This document shows positions 1-7,330 of a stretch of 64,000 bases of DNA, one piece after another. How positions within the stretch are numbered: the stretch's first letter is position 1; every line of letters starts with the position of its first letter. Source of the stretch: a virus. The notes beneath the pieces were generated by a model. That model was given only the letters and a program-made list of their open reading frames with translations, ran no database searches and had not been told where the DNA came from. A program made the position numbers and the translations under genes. The DNA is taken from positions 18,082-82,081 of the IMG/VR virus record IMGVR_UViG_3300049491_000955; one strand, 5' to 3'.

Positions 1-1
1 T

Positions 2-79
2 AATCAACTACTTGGATTCGCAATGATCTCTGTAGCTATCTCTGCATACCTACTTTGGATGTCTGCACATAAAAAATGA
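2..79 (+). CDS. C-terminal end of a small membrane protein (partial)
   Basis: An open frame enters from the left edge and ends at the TGA at 77-79. The visible 25 residues are mostly hydrophobic (FAMISVAISAYLLWMSAH), which fits a transmembrane helix near the C-terminus. Its stop codon overlaps the start of the next membrane gene (ATGA), so the two are probably translated together. The family cannot be identified from this fragment; a holin-like or other small phage membrane protein is possible. Confidence 0.5.
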   Translation, partial: NQLLGFAMISVAISAYLLWMSAHKK

Positions 80-222
80 AAAAGTTCAATCTAACCTACA
101 AAGAGTGGCGCTTTATTATTCTTTTAGCTGCCACCCTTTTTCTTATCTTCTTTGTTAATGACGTACTTGCTTTTATTTTTTCTCTAGGATGTATGGTAAT
201 TAATCTCACGGTTGACCAATAA
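76..222 (+). CDS. Small membrane protein, 48 residues
   Basis: The ATG at 76 overlaps the stop of the upstream partial gene, and the frame runs to TAA at 220-222. The product has a basic start (MKKFNLTYKEW) followed by a long hydrophobic stretch around residues 13-44, so it is probably one or two membrane helices. A strong terminator follows immediately, which supports this as the last gene of a plus-strand operon. No family is recognised. Confidence 0.5.
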   Translation: MKKFNLTYKEWRFIILLAATLFLIFFVNDVLAFIFSLGCMVINLTVDQ

Positions 223-226
223 GCCA

Positions 227-256
227 AAAAGCCTCTGAGTTATTCAGAGGCTTTTT
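227..256 (+). terminator. Rho-independent terminator
   Basis: An 8-bp GC-rich stem (gcctctga/tcagaggc) with a 5-base loop is followed by T5 and preceded by A5, so it can act in both directions. It lies between the plus-strand membrane operon and the convergent Bro gene. Confidence 0.8.
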
Positions 257-272
257 CTGTCAATCTGTTAGT

Positions 273-818
273 CTAACAACCGACTTGAACGCCAGAAGTC
301 AGTCGATTATTTTGGCGCATCCGCTTCTCCCAACCTGAACTTCCATATTTGAATCGCGCGATCGTCGCTCTAGCTTCATCTAGTTTGAGGCTAGTAACGT
401 TTAAATCGCCTACTAGCTGGACATTCTCTTGCTCTAAATGTTGTATATAAGCGCTTGCACTAGCCAGAGTTGCTTTATCGGTTTTTGCAAAAGCGTAACC
501 CTGGCTTTTCAGCTTTGGGAGCAAATCGCGTTTTAACCAACGTTTAAATTTTTGTGCTGACTCTGACTTTGAAGCAAGAATTAATCCCCATACACCATAC
601 TCAGACACAAACCAAACTGGACTTTTTAGTCCAATGTCAACCAAAGCTCTCTCATCCTCTTCTGTATTGGCAGGAATCGTCAAAGAAGGATTAGAAAATT
701 CTAAAACCTTACAAAGGTGAGAGCCTTGATGCCAGGTCAGTCCTTGTTCATCAACAAAAGATTTTATTTTTGTTTCTGAAAACTGACTCAATACAATTTC
801 TATTTCATTTGAAGTCAT
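273..818 (-). CDS. Bro-N domain antirepressor-like protein
   Basis: The N-terminal ~110 residues read as a BRO family N-terminal domain: short beta strands, a HLCKVLEFSNPS segment, WFVSEYGVWGLILASKSESAQKFKRWL, then LLPKLKSQGY. Bro-N domains bind DNA and are common in phage antirepressors. Residues ~115-150 form a helical, probably coiled-coil segment. The last 15 residues (MRQNNRLTSGVQVGC) are identical to the end of the next Bro gene, although the middle parts differ. The promoter just upstream carries twin inverted repeats, so autoregulation is likely. The exact role (antirepressor or other regulator) is inferred. Confidence 0.8.
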   Translation of the reverse strand: MTSNEIEIVLSQFSETKIKSFVDEQGLTWHQGSHLCKVLEFSNPSLTIPANTEEDERALVDIGLKSPVWFVSEYGVWGLILASKSESAQKFKRWLKRDLLPKLKSQGYAFAKTDKATLASASAYIQHLEQENVQLVGDLNVTSLKLDEARATIARFKYGSSGWEKRMRQNNRLTSGVQVGC

Positions 819-837
819 TTTTCCCTACTCCGTAGTC

Positions 838-881
838 CTATGTTTACATAGTATACCATAGGATGTCCTATGTAAACATAG
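838..881 (-). promoter_or_regulatory. Twin-operator promoter of the first Bro gene
   Basis: Two copies of the palindrome CTATGTWWACATAG lie at 838-851 and 868-881. On the minus strand a TATACT -10 box (850-855) sits at the edge of the nearer copy, so a bound dimer would cover the -35 spacer and the start of transcription. This arrangement suggests autorepression, by the Bro protein or another regulator. Confidence 0.6.
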
Positions 882-920
882 TACTGAGATTTTTTTTAAT
901 TCGTGACAGACTTGTTTGGA

Positions 921-1475
921 TTAACAGCCAACTTGAACGCCAGAAGTCAGTCGATTATTTTGGCGCATCGTGCGATCGCCCCTATCCTGCGGTTCGTAAC
1001 GCCGTAATCTGGATCTGAGTCTGTTGCATTCCAACTGCAATCCATTGAAGTCCGATTCCAAGTACATTTTGTCTTCCACCAGATCCTCGCGTTGCTTGCA
1101 CAGCCTCACAACTTCTGCCTGCAACTGTTCAACCGTGGCGTTCGGCATCACGTATACACCACGGCTTCTCAACTTTGGGAGGACTTCCTCTGTCAACCAG
1201 TCTTGAAAATCTACCGCTATTGGAGCTTTAGAACGCAAAAGCAAACGATAAACGCCAGATTCTGACACATAGTTAGACGGTCTTCCTTTACCTAGCTGAA
1301 ATTCTCTGTACTGATGCTGCTTGCAATGTTGCGTTATTGCTTCAAAAGCATTAGAAAATTTCAATACCTTGCAAACTTCTGACGCTCTAAACCAGTACCT
1401 CAAATGATCTGGCTCATTTGGGAGTTCAATAAAAACTATTTTTTTGTTTTCAAACAATTCGGCTAACTGATGCAT
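921..1475 (-). CDS. Bro-N domain antirepressor-like protein, paralogue
   Basis: This 184-residue protein has the same plan as its downstream neighbour: a Bro-N-type N-terminus (YWFRASEVCKVLKFSNAFEAI, then NYVSESGVYRLLLRSKAPIAVDFQDWL and EVLPKLRSRGVYV), a helical coiled-coil region around residues 115-165, and the shared tail MRQNNRLTSGVQVGC. About 40 nt at the 3' ends of the two genes are near identical, whereas the rest is diverged. That points to recombination or gene conversion at the 3' end. It is probably a DNA-binding regulator; the target is unknown. Confidence 0.8.
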   Translation of the reverse strand: MHQLAELFENKKIVFIELPNEPDHLRYWFRASEVCKVLKFSNAFEAITQHCKQHQYREFQLGKGRPSNYVSESGVYRLLLRSKAPIAVDFQDWLTEEVLPKLRSRGVYVMPNATVEQLQAEVVRLCKQREDLVEDKMYLESDFNGLQLECNRLRSRLRRYEPQDRGDRTMRQNNRLTSGVQVGC

Positions 1476-1497
1476 GATTCTTTTACTAGAAAATCCT

Positions 1498-1530
1498 ATT
1501 TAATAGATACTATAGATTTTTCTATTAAAT
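1498..1530 (-). promoter_or_regulatory. Inverted-repeat promoter of the second Bro gene
   Basis: ATTTAATAGA (1498-1507) and its exact inverted copy TCTATTAAAT (1521-1530) flank a minus-strand TATAGT -10 box (1509-1514). The layout resembles the promoters at 838-881 and 21365-21417 but uses a different repeat sequence, as expected for regulators with different specificities. Confidence 0.55.
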
Positions 1531-2379
1531 GTCAAACAGCCAAAGTTTACCGATTTAATGGGTTTAACTCGTTTAGCGATATTTTTCGGTAAAGTCAATA
1601 CTTTGCGCCACAAGTCGCAGAAATGCACTCGCTATCTTTCTAGGCTTCAAAAGCATCGAACTACCTTTTAGCCAACAGACCCACCTTCCTGCCCTTCCTA
1701 GCCATCGACTGGCAGAAGTTTGCCGCTTTCCTGTAAAAGACAATGCCAACTATGCGATCGCCTTTATCCTAATTTCTCCTTTGTCACAGTTCTTTTTCAG
1801 GTGTCACAGTACTTTTCTTTTTAAACCTGATTGCCTGTACTTCTTACACAGTAAGTAGTTGAGCGTTAAACATATTGGAAATGTTTGAAGAAGCTTCCGT
1901 TCTGTTGACTTAACTTTGAGCTTTTTAATCAGCTTCTAATCACTTTTTATTTATTTTTCTCTCTACCATCTCTTGTGCATTTTGTCTAGCTTTTTCAAGG
2001 AATTAGCGAGTGTCACAGTGCTTTCCTATAACTTTTATGATTCCAAACGGGCTGGGATGTATGTATAGCAAGGGAGGAACAGTACTTTGGAAAATAAAGT
2101 TTGGGTTCTGTCACACTAGTCCCGTATATAGAATTAACTGCTATACGGGATTACTGTGACACCTACAGTTTATTACAGGAATGCGACATTGCTTGGATTT
2201 ATACCAGGAAGGCGTTTCAGGCTTTAACTTTTTTACTGGTTATTTGCTTGATGGACACCGAGAAATACTGTCTAGTCACTGAAAACTCACTGAAAGCGAC
2301 TGAAGTGTACTAGTTTTCTGTACTAGCGTATTACATCCATCTTTCGTAAAATACTACAAAAACTTTTAAATGTCTTTCC
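1531..2379. other. Long non-coding region with repeated TGTCACAG motifs
   Basis: No convincing gene was found in about 850 bp. The region contains at least three TGTCACAGT motifs (about 1782, 1802 and 2011) plus the inverted repeat at 2109-2161. The same motif recurs in the repeat array near 41 kb. The 70-residue frame at 2101-2313 runs through the inverted repeat and looks spurious. Confidence 0.5.
2109..2161. repeat. 20-bp imperfect inverted repeat
   Basis: Arms 2109-2128 and 2142-2161 match at 18 of 20 positions (core GTCACASTARTCCCGTATA) around a 13-base loop. A single arm with 17 of 19 matches recurs at 41055-41073. It may be a protein-binding site, a transposon end or part of an origin; there is no T-run to suggest a terminator. 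Confidence 0.6.
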
Positions 2380-2408
2380 TTGACTTTTCATTTATTCTCG
2401 GTTACTAT
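2380..2408 (+). promoter_or_regulatory. Sigma70-like promoter
   Basis: TTGACT (2380-2385) and TACTAT (2403-2408) are separated by 17 bp. The expected transcript start is about 15 nt before the ATG at 2431. Confidence 0.65.
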
Positions 2409-2430
2409 AAAAACAAGGCAAAGAGGTTAG

Positions 2431-2766
2431 ATGATGTACAAAGAGGACAACGAGAGAAATGAAGGTTATTTACCAGGGAACAAGCGAGTTACGGTGCAAT
2501 TACCTCCCCAATTAATAGATGTAGCTAAAAGCTACGCGGGAAACTCTTTAAGCTCTGTTGCAGCAGTGCAAAAAGTTTTAGATGATTTGGCGCAAGCTCG
2601 TTTAATACCTGCTGAAGACTCTAGGGAATCAATTTCACTAGATGTTACAACTCAACGTGAAATTTCAAAAGCTTGTGACAGACATCCTTCTCAATGGCGA
2701 CGTGCAGCTTACGAAGCTATTTGGAAGATAATCGACGCTTCTCAAGTCAAACAAAAATTAAATTAA
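2431..2766 (+). CDS. Hypothetical protein, possible ribbon-helix-helix N-terminus
   Basis: This 111-residue protein starts just after a good promoter. The segment RVTVQLPPQLIDVAKSYA followed by a helix resembles the strand-helix start of ribbon-helix-helix DNA-binding proteins, but the match is weak. The C-terminal half (TQREISKACDRHPSQWRRAAYEAIWKIID) is helical and charged. It is separated by 13 nt from the next gene and is probably cotranscribed with it. No family is recognised, and a regulatory role is only a guess. Confidence 0.6.
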   Translation: MMYKEDNERNEGYLPGNKRVTVQLPPQLIDVAKSYAGNSLSSVAAVQKVLDDLAQARLIPAEDSRESISLDVTTQREISKACDRHPSQWRRAAYEAIWKIIDASQVKQKLN

Positions 2767-2779
2767 TAAAGGCTGACAA

Positions 2780-3436
2780 ATGTATACTTTCAATCGTTCA
2801 CACAATCAAAATCCTAATTACGGAAAAAATGGTTTTATTTACCCAGGACAGCTTGTTTTGAAACAGCAGTTTTCTGGATCTTTACTAGATAAAAGCGGAA
2901 ACCGTTATTTAACTGGTTTTAATCTTTACATAAAAGTTGAAACAGTTGAGAATTGTACAGGAATTGCTGTTAAACCATTTAAAGAAATGGAACCAATTAG
3001 TTTGTTAACTTTAGTTTTCAGTAAACATGAGAACCAATTTTCGGAAAAAGTTATTGTTGTTCCTGACGATTTAGGGTTTGTTGTTGCTTTAAATACTTGT
3101 CGTATGTTTGAAGAACTATTAACAAAAAGTTCTCAGACCAAACAAGACCTATCTCTTGTGTATGATTACATGGAGCTAAATACTATAGATATCAAAGAGG
3201 TTCTTTGTCAAACAGCTAAAGAGAAAAGAGTCTTTCAAACAAAACTTGCCAAGATAAAACAGCACAGGAAAGGCTGCGAGAGTGAAACAGAACCAGGTGT
3301 TTCAATTAGTTCATTGTTGAGTTCAAAAGGATTCAAAAAAGATTTTAATTCTAATGCAAAAACAAAGGAATCAAATAAAGAGACTAGCGGAACAGTTTCT
3401 CTGTCGCAAAGAATAAACCCTGACTACGATTTTTAA
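2780..3436 (+). CDS. Hypothetical protein, 218 residues
   Basis: The ATG follows 13 nt after the upstream gene. The first ~110 residues look like alternating beta strands (GQLVLKQQFSG, FNLYIKVETVENCTGIAVKPF, SEKVIVVPDDLGFVVAL), and the rest is charged and partly disordered. Nothing in it matches a family I know. A hairpin with a T-run follows, so this gene probably closes the short two-gene operon. Confidence 0.6.
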   Translation: MYTFNRSHNQNPNYGKNGFIYPGQLVLKQQFSGSLLDKSGNRYLTGFNLYIKVETVENCTGIAVKPFKEMEPISLLTLVFSKHENQFSEKVIVVPDDLGFVVALNTCRMFEELLTKSSQTKQDLSLVYDYMELNTIDIKEVLCQTAKEKRVFQTKLAKIKQHRKGCESETEPGVSISSLLSSKGFKKDFNSNAKTKESNKETSGTVSLSQRINPDYDF

Positions 3437-3473
3437 CGTTACAATTGCGGCAACACCCTAATGTTATGAGATC

Positions 3474-3508
3474 AAATCCCAGAAGTACTATTACTTTTGG
3501 GATTTTTC
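3474..3508 (+). terminator. Rho-independent terminator
   Basis: AAATCCCA (3474-3481) pairs with TGGGATTT (3498-3505), with further pairing inside the loop, and a T-run follows. Confidence 0.65.
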
Positions 3509-3541
3509 TTGTAAACTGTTTAGGACTTATTCAGAGCGACT

Positions 3542-4156
3542 ATGTTACTAAACGATTTACAGATTGCAGACTTCGCAGAGAAGAAGGGAATGATTACCCC
3601 TTACTATCCCAGTTTGGTATCAGAGGTGGAAGTGCGATCGCACCCAGATATTCCTCCAGCCATCCGAAAAGTTATCAGCTATGGACAGGGGAGCTTTGGA
3701 TATGACTTGCGGTTGTCTTCGTCAGAATTTAAAATATTCCGGCATATCCCAGGGCAGATTGTAAATCCTAAAGAATTTAATCCGGAGATGCTGATGAATG
3801 TGGCTCTCTACTCTGATAGATGGGGAGACTTTTTTATTTTACCAAGCCATACTTATGGACTGGGACTGGCTATAGAAAAGTTTGATATTCCAAGAAATAT
3901 TACCTGTATTTTTCTAACAAAAAGTACATATGCAAGGGCTGGTATAATCTGGAATATTACGCCAGGAGAGGCTGGGTGGCGGGGACATCTGACATTAGAA
4001 GTATCCAACAGCAGTCATTCTGACGTGAGGATATACGCTAACGAGGGAGTAGTGCAGACGTTATTTTTAAAAGGGGAGCCTTGCGCTGTTAGCTATGACG
4101 ATCGCAAGGGTAAGTATCAAGATCAACCGAGTGAGATTGTAACTTCTCGAGTATGA
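3542..4156 (+). CDS. dcd: dCTP deaminase
   Basis: The 204-residue product has the dCTP deaminase/dUTPase fold signatures in order: SYGQGSFGYDLRLSS (about 46-60), LTKSTYARAG (125-134, with K127, S128 and R132 at the positions of the family's KSSxAR motif), ITPGEAGWRGHLTLEVSN (139-156, with E153 as the likely catalytic glutamate) and IYANEGVVQ. The enzyme converts dCTP to dUTP, feeding dUMP to thymidylate synthesis. It is coupled by an ATGA overlap to a DUF3310 gene and lies just upstream of thyX, so the three form a dTTP-supply block. Bifunctional dCTP deaminase/dUTPase activity cannot be ruled out. Confidence 0.88.
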   Translation: MLLNDLQIADFAEKKGMITPYYPSLVSEVEVRSHPDIPPAIRKVISYGQGSFGYDLRLSSSEFKIFRHIPGQIVNPKEFNPEMLMNVALYSDRWGDFFILPSHTYGLGLAIEKFDIPRNITCIFLTKSTYARAGIIWNITPGEAGWRGHLTLEVSNSSHSDVRIYANEGVVQTLFLKGEPCAVSYDDRKGKYQDQPSEIVTSRV

Positions 4157-4461
4157 ATTTAAAATCTCTTTGGGATAACTATTGGAAATTTTGTGATTAT
4201 ATTTGGGGATGGGAAGAAGAAATGGAAACTACTGAGCAAGAATCAAATAACAATGTTGAGCATCCTTCTCATTATAATCAAGGCGACATCGAGTGCATTG
4301 ATGCGATTAAAGCAGCGTTAACGCCCGAAGAATTCGAGGGATTTATCAAAGGAACTGTTATTAAGTATATGTGGCGGGCTAAACATAAAGGACAGATGGA
4401 AGACATGAAGAAAGGATGGTTTTATCTAAACTGGATGTTGAGCTTTTCGGAAAAGAAATAA
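4153..4461 (+). CDS. DUF3310 family phage protein
   Basis: After a non-conserved start, residues ~35-100 carry the DUF3310 pattern: HPSHYNQGDIECIDAI, then FEGFIKGTVIKYMWRAKHKG and KKGWFYLNWML. These small proteins are common in phages beside nucleotide-metabolism genes, and some are annotated as nucleotide-kinase-like; a firm activity is not established. The start overlaps the dcd stop (ATGA), indicating translational coupling. An internal ATG at the METTEQE residues is an alternative start. Confidence 0.8.
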   Translation: MNLKSLWDNYWKFCDYIWGWEEEMETTEQESNNNVEHPSHYNQGDIECIDAIKAALTPEEFEGFIKGTVIKYMWRAKHKGQMEDMKKGWFYLNWMLSFSEKK

Positions 4462-4475
4462 AACCATCTTCGATA

Positions 4476-4484
4476 TGTTAAAAT
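4476..4484 (+). promoter_or_regulatory. Extended -10 promoter for thyX
   Basis: TGTTAAAAT fits an extended -10 box with no clear -35. The same ATATGYTARAAT form precedes the modular genes at 46.7 and 47.6 kb. Confidence 0.4.
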
Positions 4485-4511
4485 GATAGACAGAGACAAT
4501 TAGGGTAGACA

Positions 4512-5240
4512 ATGGATAAGTTATTCCAAGTTAATGTATTAGCTCAGACGCCAAATCCTCAACAAACAATTTACGCTGCTTTGCATCAAGACTATAACTC
4601 AAATTATGTTTGGGATGAATGGCAGAAAGAAGGTTTCCCATCTGAAGAGAAGTGCGGAGAGATTGCAGTAAAAAGATTGCTTGAGGGCGATGCCGGACAC
4701 TGGGGAGCTATAGAACATCCACAAATAATCTTTAGCACTGGTTATTTTCCTCACTCTGCTATGCAGCAGTTACGTACACACAGGAATATCTCCTTCGATG
4801 TTCAATCTTTTCGTTACACTTCTGATAAAGTAATAGCTGTTGCTGAAGATAAACTTGACGTAGAGAAAGTGTTTTATTTGCGACCTGTTGGCGACTATAC
4901 AGACAGACAAGGAGCTAAATATCACTATTCTAGTCAATGGCGAGAAAATGATTTACTCGCTAGGCGGATGGCAGCAAAGGAATACAAATACAATATAAGC
5001 CAAGGGATGAGCGAAGAACATGCTAGAGGTGGCTTGTCTTTCGATTATCGCCAGCATTTTGTCGTCAGTTGTAATGCTCGTGCTTTTCTTCACTTGGCTG
5101 ACTTAAGAGCCAAAAAGAATGCTCAATTAGAATGTCAACAATTTATTGAGCTATGTTGGCCACATTTTGAGAAATGGTGTCCAGCGATCGCAGACTACTA
5201 CAAAAAACATCGTTACGGCAAAGCGAGGTTGGCTCCTTGA
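4512..5240 (+). CDS. thyX: Flavin-dependent thymidylate synthase ThyX
   Basis: The 242-residue protein shows the ThyX layout: EGDAGHWGAIEHPQ (58-71), then QQLRTHRNISFDVQSFRY (85-102) and, near the C-terminus, a DLRAKKNAQLECQQF helix matching the R-x-A-Q-x-E region. The signature RHR-x7-S is present as THR-x7-S (T89-H90-R91, S99), with an arginine displaced by one position. It converts dUMP to dTMP using FAD, NADPH and methylenetetrahydrofolate. Together with dcd it would make dTTP independently of the host. Because a thymine-hypermodification-family gene lies at 56.4 kb, an unusual product such as a hydroxymethylated pyrimidine is conceivable, but nothing here proves it. Confidence 0.9.
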   Translation: MDKLFQVNVLAQTPNPQQTIYAALHQDYNSNYVWDEWQKEGFPSEEKCGEIAVKRLLEGDAGHWGAIEHPQIIFSTGYFPHSAMQQLRTHRNISFDVQSFRYTSDKVIAVAEDKLDVEKVFYLRPVGDYTDRQGAKYHYSSQWRENDLLARRMAAKEYKYNISQGMSEEHARGGLSFDYRQHFVVSCNARAFLHLADLRAKKNAQLECQQFIELCWPHFEKWCPAIADYYKKHRYGKARLAP

Positions 5241-5245
5241 TCAAT

Positions 5246-5527
5246 ATGCAAATTTCTTCTGACTTCTCTCAACTTCTGTCTCAACTTCTTTTAGCTTTAA
5301 GCGTTTTTCTTTTAGCTCTTTTAGCTCACAATATGCGTAGTAGAATTAAAGCTTTAGAAATAGAGCAGAAGAAGCTCAAGAAAAGAGTTTCTAACTTGAT
5401 TCTTGCTACTACTGAAGAAGCTTTAAACTCGTTTAGTGACATTGAAAAAGATTTTGATGACTGGGTAGAATTGCTAAGTCCTCCAAATCAATCTAAAGAT
5501 TCGGCAAAGTCTAGTAAAGAAAGCTAG
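5246..5527 (+). CDS. Small membrane-anchored coiled-coil protein
   Basis: The ATG at 5246 lies 5 nt after the thyX stop; the longer frame starting inside thyX is unlikely. The product (93 residues) begins MQISSDFSQLL, has a membrane helix (LLLALSVFLLALLAHN), then a charged coiled coil (RIKALEIEQKKLKKRV) and an acidic C-terminus. A TTG at 5237 that overlaps the thyX stop is an alternative start. Its function is unknown; a single helix plus cytoplasmic coiled coil is common in small phage membrane proteins. Confidence 0.6.
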   Translation: MQISSDFSQLLSQLLLALSVFLLALLAHNMRSRIKALEIEQKKLKKRVSNLILATTEEALNSFSDIEKDFDDWVELLSPPNQSKDSAKSSKES

Positions 5528-5598
5528 TTTTGAAGCTTTTGATACTATCAATAAAATTTAAACTTGAGTAGTCTTAAGGTAATTTATTTTATACTTTA

Positions 5599-5676
5599 GT
5601 GACTACTCAAATTATTGTTTTGTGGGCAATCTGGTTAGGTTGTCTTATTCTGTTTGTATTTTTACTTTTCGTTTAA
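5599..5676 (+). CDS. Possible 25-residue membrane peptide
   Basis: A GTG at 5599 opens a frame for a very hydrophobic peptide (TTQIIVLWAIWLGCLILFVF). It follows a TTGAGTAGTCTTA element and a TATACT box. It overlaps the 3' end of the convergent gene by 15 nt. It is too short to be certain, and a non-coding leader is equally possible. Confidence 0.25.
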   Translation: MTTQIIVLWAIWLGCLILFVFLLFV

Positions 5677-5913
5677 ATCTTCTTCGTCTTCTGCCTCTGC
5701 TAGTAGAGCAAATTCTTCAATAGGAGGATTTTCTTTAAACATTTCTAATGCATTATCTTGGGTAGTTTGATCGACTTTGGCAAATTGCAGAAGTTCTCCA
5801 ACCGGTTCTAATGCCTCTGAGTCTGGTTTGAAGGTTTTATTCATAATGCCAGTGTATAGCGAAAAAGTAAAAACCAAAACTATGATAAACGATCGAGTCT
5901 TGGCGATCATCAA
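5662..5913 (-). CDS. Small membrane or secreted protein
   Basis: The 83-residue product starts MMIAKTRSFIIVLVFTFSLYTGI, a basic N-terminus followed by a hydrophobic helix that could be a signal anchor. The rest is strongly acidic and ends in a run of E and D residues. No recognisable domain is present. Confidence 0.5.
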   Translation of the reverse strand: MMIAKTRSFIIVLVFTFSLYTGIMNKTFKPDSEALEPVGELLQFAKVDQTTQDNALEMFKENPPIEEFALLAEAEDEEDLNEK

Positions 5914-5976
5914 ATCTTCCTAGGTAGCGATCACGGAAAAGAATAGTAATGCCATCCCATTTAAACTTTTTTCTTT

Positions 5977-6342
5977 TCATTCTTTTTTTACTGTTACAGG
6001 TCTAGTGACTTTTGCGTTTACAAAATCATCAATTACTTTGACTAATATTTTTTGATCAAATTCAAACCATTCGTTTCTTACTTTCCATCTTTCGTATTTC
6101 TTTTTTAGTTGAGCTTCAAACTTTGTTATGTCTTTGCTGTAAACGAAAGTTACTATTTCTATTTCGTAGGCATTCTGACCGCTATTTAGTTGAGCTTGTC
6201 GAAGTCTTGGATGTTTTCTTGTAATTCCAATTTTAAATCTTTTTGTTCCCTTGGCTTGCATAAAGTATACATAACCTTCTTTGGAAAGAATAGTTTTTTT
6301 CTTTTTCACTTCCATACTATTTAGTCTCTGTTTATTTATCAT
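5977..6342 (-). CDS. T5orf172 (GIY-YIG-like) nuclease domain protein
   Basis: The protein is essentially one T5orf172/Mug113 domain: GYVYFMQAKGTKRFKIGIT (about 23-41), an R-x3-LN segment, a conserved E in the helix TKFEAQLKKKYERW, and the closing EWFEF. This family is related to GIY-YIG nucleases, with the YVYF/KIG pair in place of GIY-YIG. Such genes are often free-standing phage nucleases or mobile elements. The gene sits divergently from the cytosine methyltransferase gene, so a modification-linked nuclease role is possible but unproven. The start could instead be the internal ATG at MEVKKKK. Confidence 0.75.
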   Translation of the reverse strand: MINKQRLNSMEVKKKKTILSKEGYVYFMQAKGTKRFKIGITRKHPRLRQAQLNSGQNAYEIEIVTFVYSKDITKFEAQLKKKYERWKVRNEWFEFDQKILVKVIDDFVNAKVTRPVTVKKE

Positions 6343-6381
6343 TCAGAGATATAATGAGAGTATAGTTACTAGCATGTATTT

Positions 6382-6954
6382 ATGTTAACAAGTGGGCATT
6401 TATTTTGTGGTGGAGGTGGGGATACGGAAGGTGCGTTGATAGCAGGATATAAACCATTATGGGGGATAGAAAAGGATAAGTATGCAGCTAGCGTTTACAG
6501 GTATAGATTTGCAAGAGAAAATACAAGAATTATTGAAGAAGATATCAGTAAGTTGTCAGAAAAATTTATTCAATCTTTGCCAGTACCAGACATCATTATT
6601 GGGGGAAGTCCTTGCCAAAACTTTAGCTTGGGAGGGCGTAGAGAAGGACTTAAGGGCAGTCAGTCAAGCCTTTTCTTTGAGTATCTCAGATTCTTACGTA
6701 TCATCCAGCCCAAAATGTTTCTTTTTGAAAACGTTAGCCATCTCATCACTATCAATGATGGCAGCGACTTCAAGCAGATCATCGAATCGTTTGCTTCCGT
6801 GGGGTATGTGGGGAATTGGCAACTTAGAGACGCCGTTAGGCATGTTCCCCAAAACAGAGAAAGATTGTTTTGTGTGGGTATTCACAGCAAATATACAAAT
6901 TACGGAAATGAAATGTTCCAAGCGATCGCTGGAAAAAGTGTTAGTGACGAGTGA
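6382..6954 (+). CDS. C5 cytosine DNA methyltransferase, N-terminal part (frame-disrupted)
   Basis: Motif I (LFCGGGG, 7-13), the catalytic motif IV (GGSPCQN, with C78), motif VI (FENV, 115-118) and motif VIII (QNRERLFCVG, 157-166) are all present and in order. The frame stops at 6952-6954, before the target-recognition domain. The missing part continues in the next frame from about 6932. Removing one A from the A5 run at 6933-6937 would join both into a single enzyme of ordinary size. The cause could be a real inactivating insertion, a sequencing error, phase variation or a programmed shift. An intact enzyme would methylate cytosine to protect phage DNA. Confidence 0.85.
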   Translation: MLTSGHLFCGGGGDTEGALIAGYKPLWGIEKDKYAASVYRYRFARENTRIIEEDISKLSEKFIQSLPVPDIIIGGSPCQNFSLGGRREGLKGSQSSLFFEYLRFLRIIQPKMFLFENVSHLITINDGSDFKQIIESFASVGYVGNWQLRDAVRHVPQNRERLFCVGIHSKYTNYGNEMFQAIAGKSVSDE

Positions 6955-7330
6955 CAAAGTATTGAAAGCTGGAGTCGTTCGCATACATGGAAAGAATGAT
7001 GTGAGAACTTACTTCTTCAATGCTCCAACACTGCGAACACTTTCAAATACTGGAGGGCATCAAGCAGGAAGCGGGGCGACAAAAATTAGGGAGTATTTTT
7101 CAGAGACTGAGTACAAAGACAGACCGATGTTGCCTGTTGAATGCGAAGGAATGATGGGTTGGAAAATAAATTCTACAGCAAAGGGCTTGACAGAATGCGG
7201 TAAAGAGACAGATATTAGTAACACTCAAAGACATAAAATGCTAGGAAATGGAATAGTTCCTCAGGAGGTAACAGAAATTCTTTTGAGTTTAAAACCAATT
7301 TTAGAAACTTTGCGGTGGTTCGATGACTAA
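6908..7330 (+). CDS. C5 cytosine DNA methyltransferase, C-terminal part
   Basis: This frame carries the target-recognition region and the C-terminal motif X (RHKMLGNGIVPQEV), which the upstream frame lacks. An ATG at 6908 could start a separate polypeptide (MKCSKRSLEKVL) overlapping the first by 47 nt, so a naturally split two-subunit enzyme is possible. A frameshift joining at 6933-6937 is simpler, since it gives a seamless reading (GKVLVTSDKVLKAG). The gene end overlaps the next start by 8 nt. Confidence 0.75.
   Translation: MKCSKRSLEKVLVTSDKVLKAGVVRIHGKNDVRTYFFNAPTLRTLSNTGGHQAGSGATKIREYFSETEYKDRPMLPVECEGMMGWKINSTAKGLTECGKETDISNTQRHKMLGNGIVPQEVTEILLSLKPILETLRWFDD

Noticed and set aside
2101-2313. 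70-residue plus-strand frame in the non-coding region
   Set aside because: It runs straight through the inverted repeat, has no ribosome site, and its composition is unlike neighbouring proteins.
3445-3705. 86-residue frame overlapping dcd
   Set aside because: It covers the terminator and the dCTP deaminase start in another frame and has no protein-like features.
6482-6907. Long upstream extension of the methyltransferase C-terminal frame
   Set aside because: All conserved methyltransferase motifs in this stretch are in the other frame; only the part after about 6908 is meaningful.
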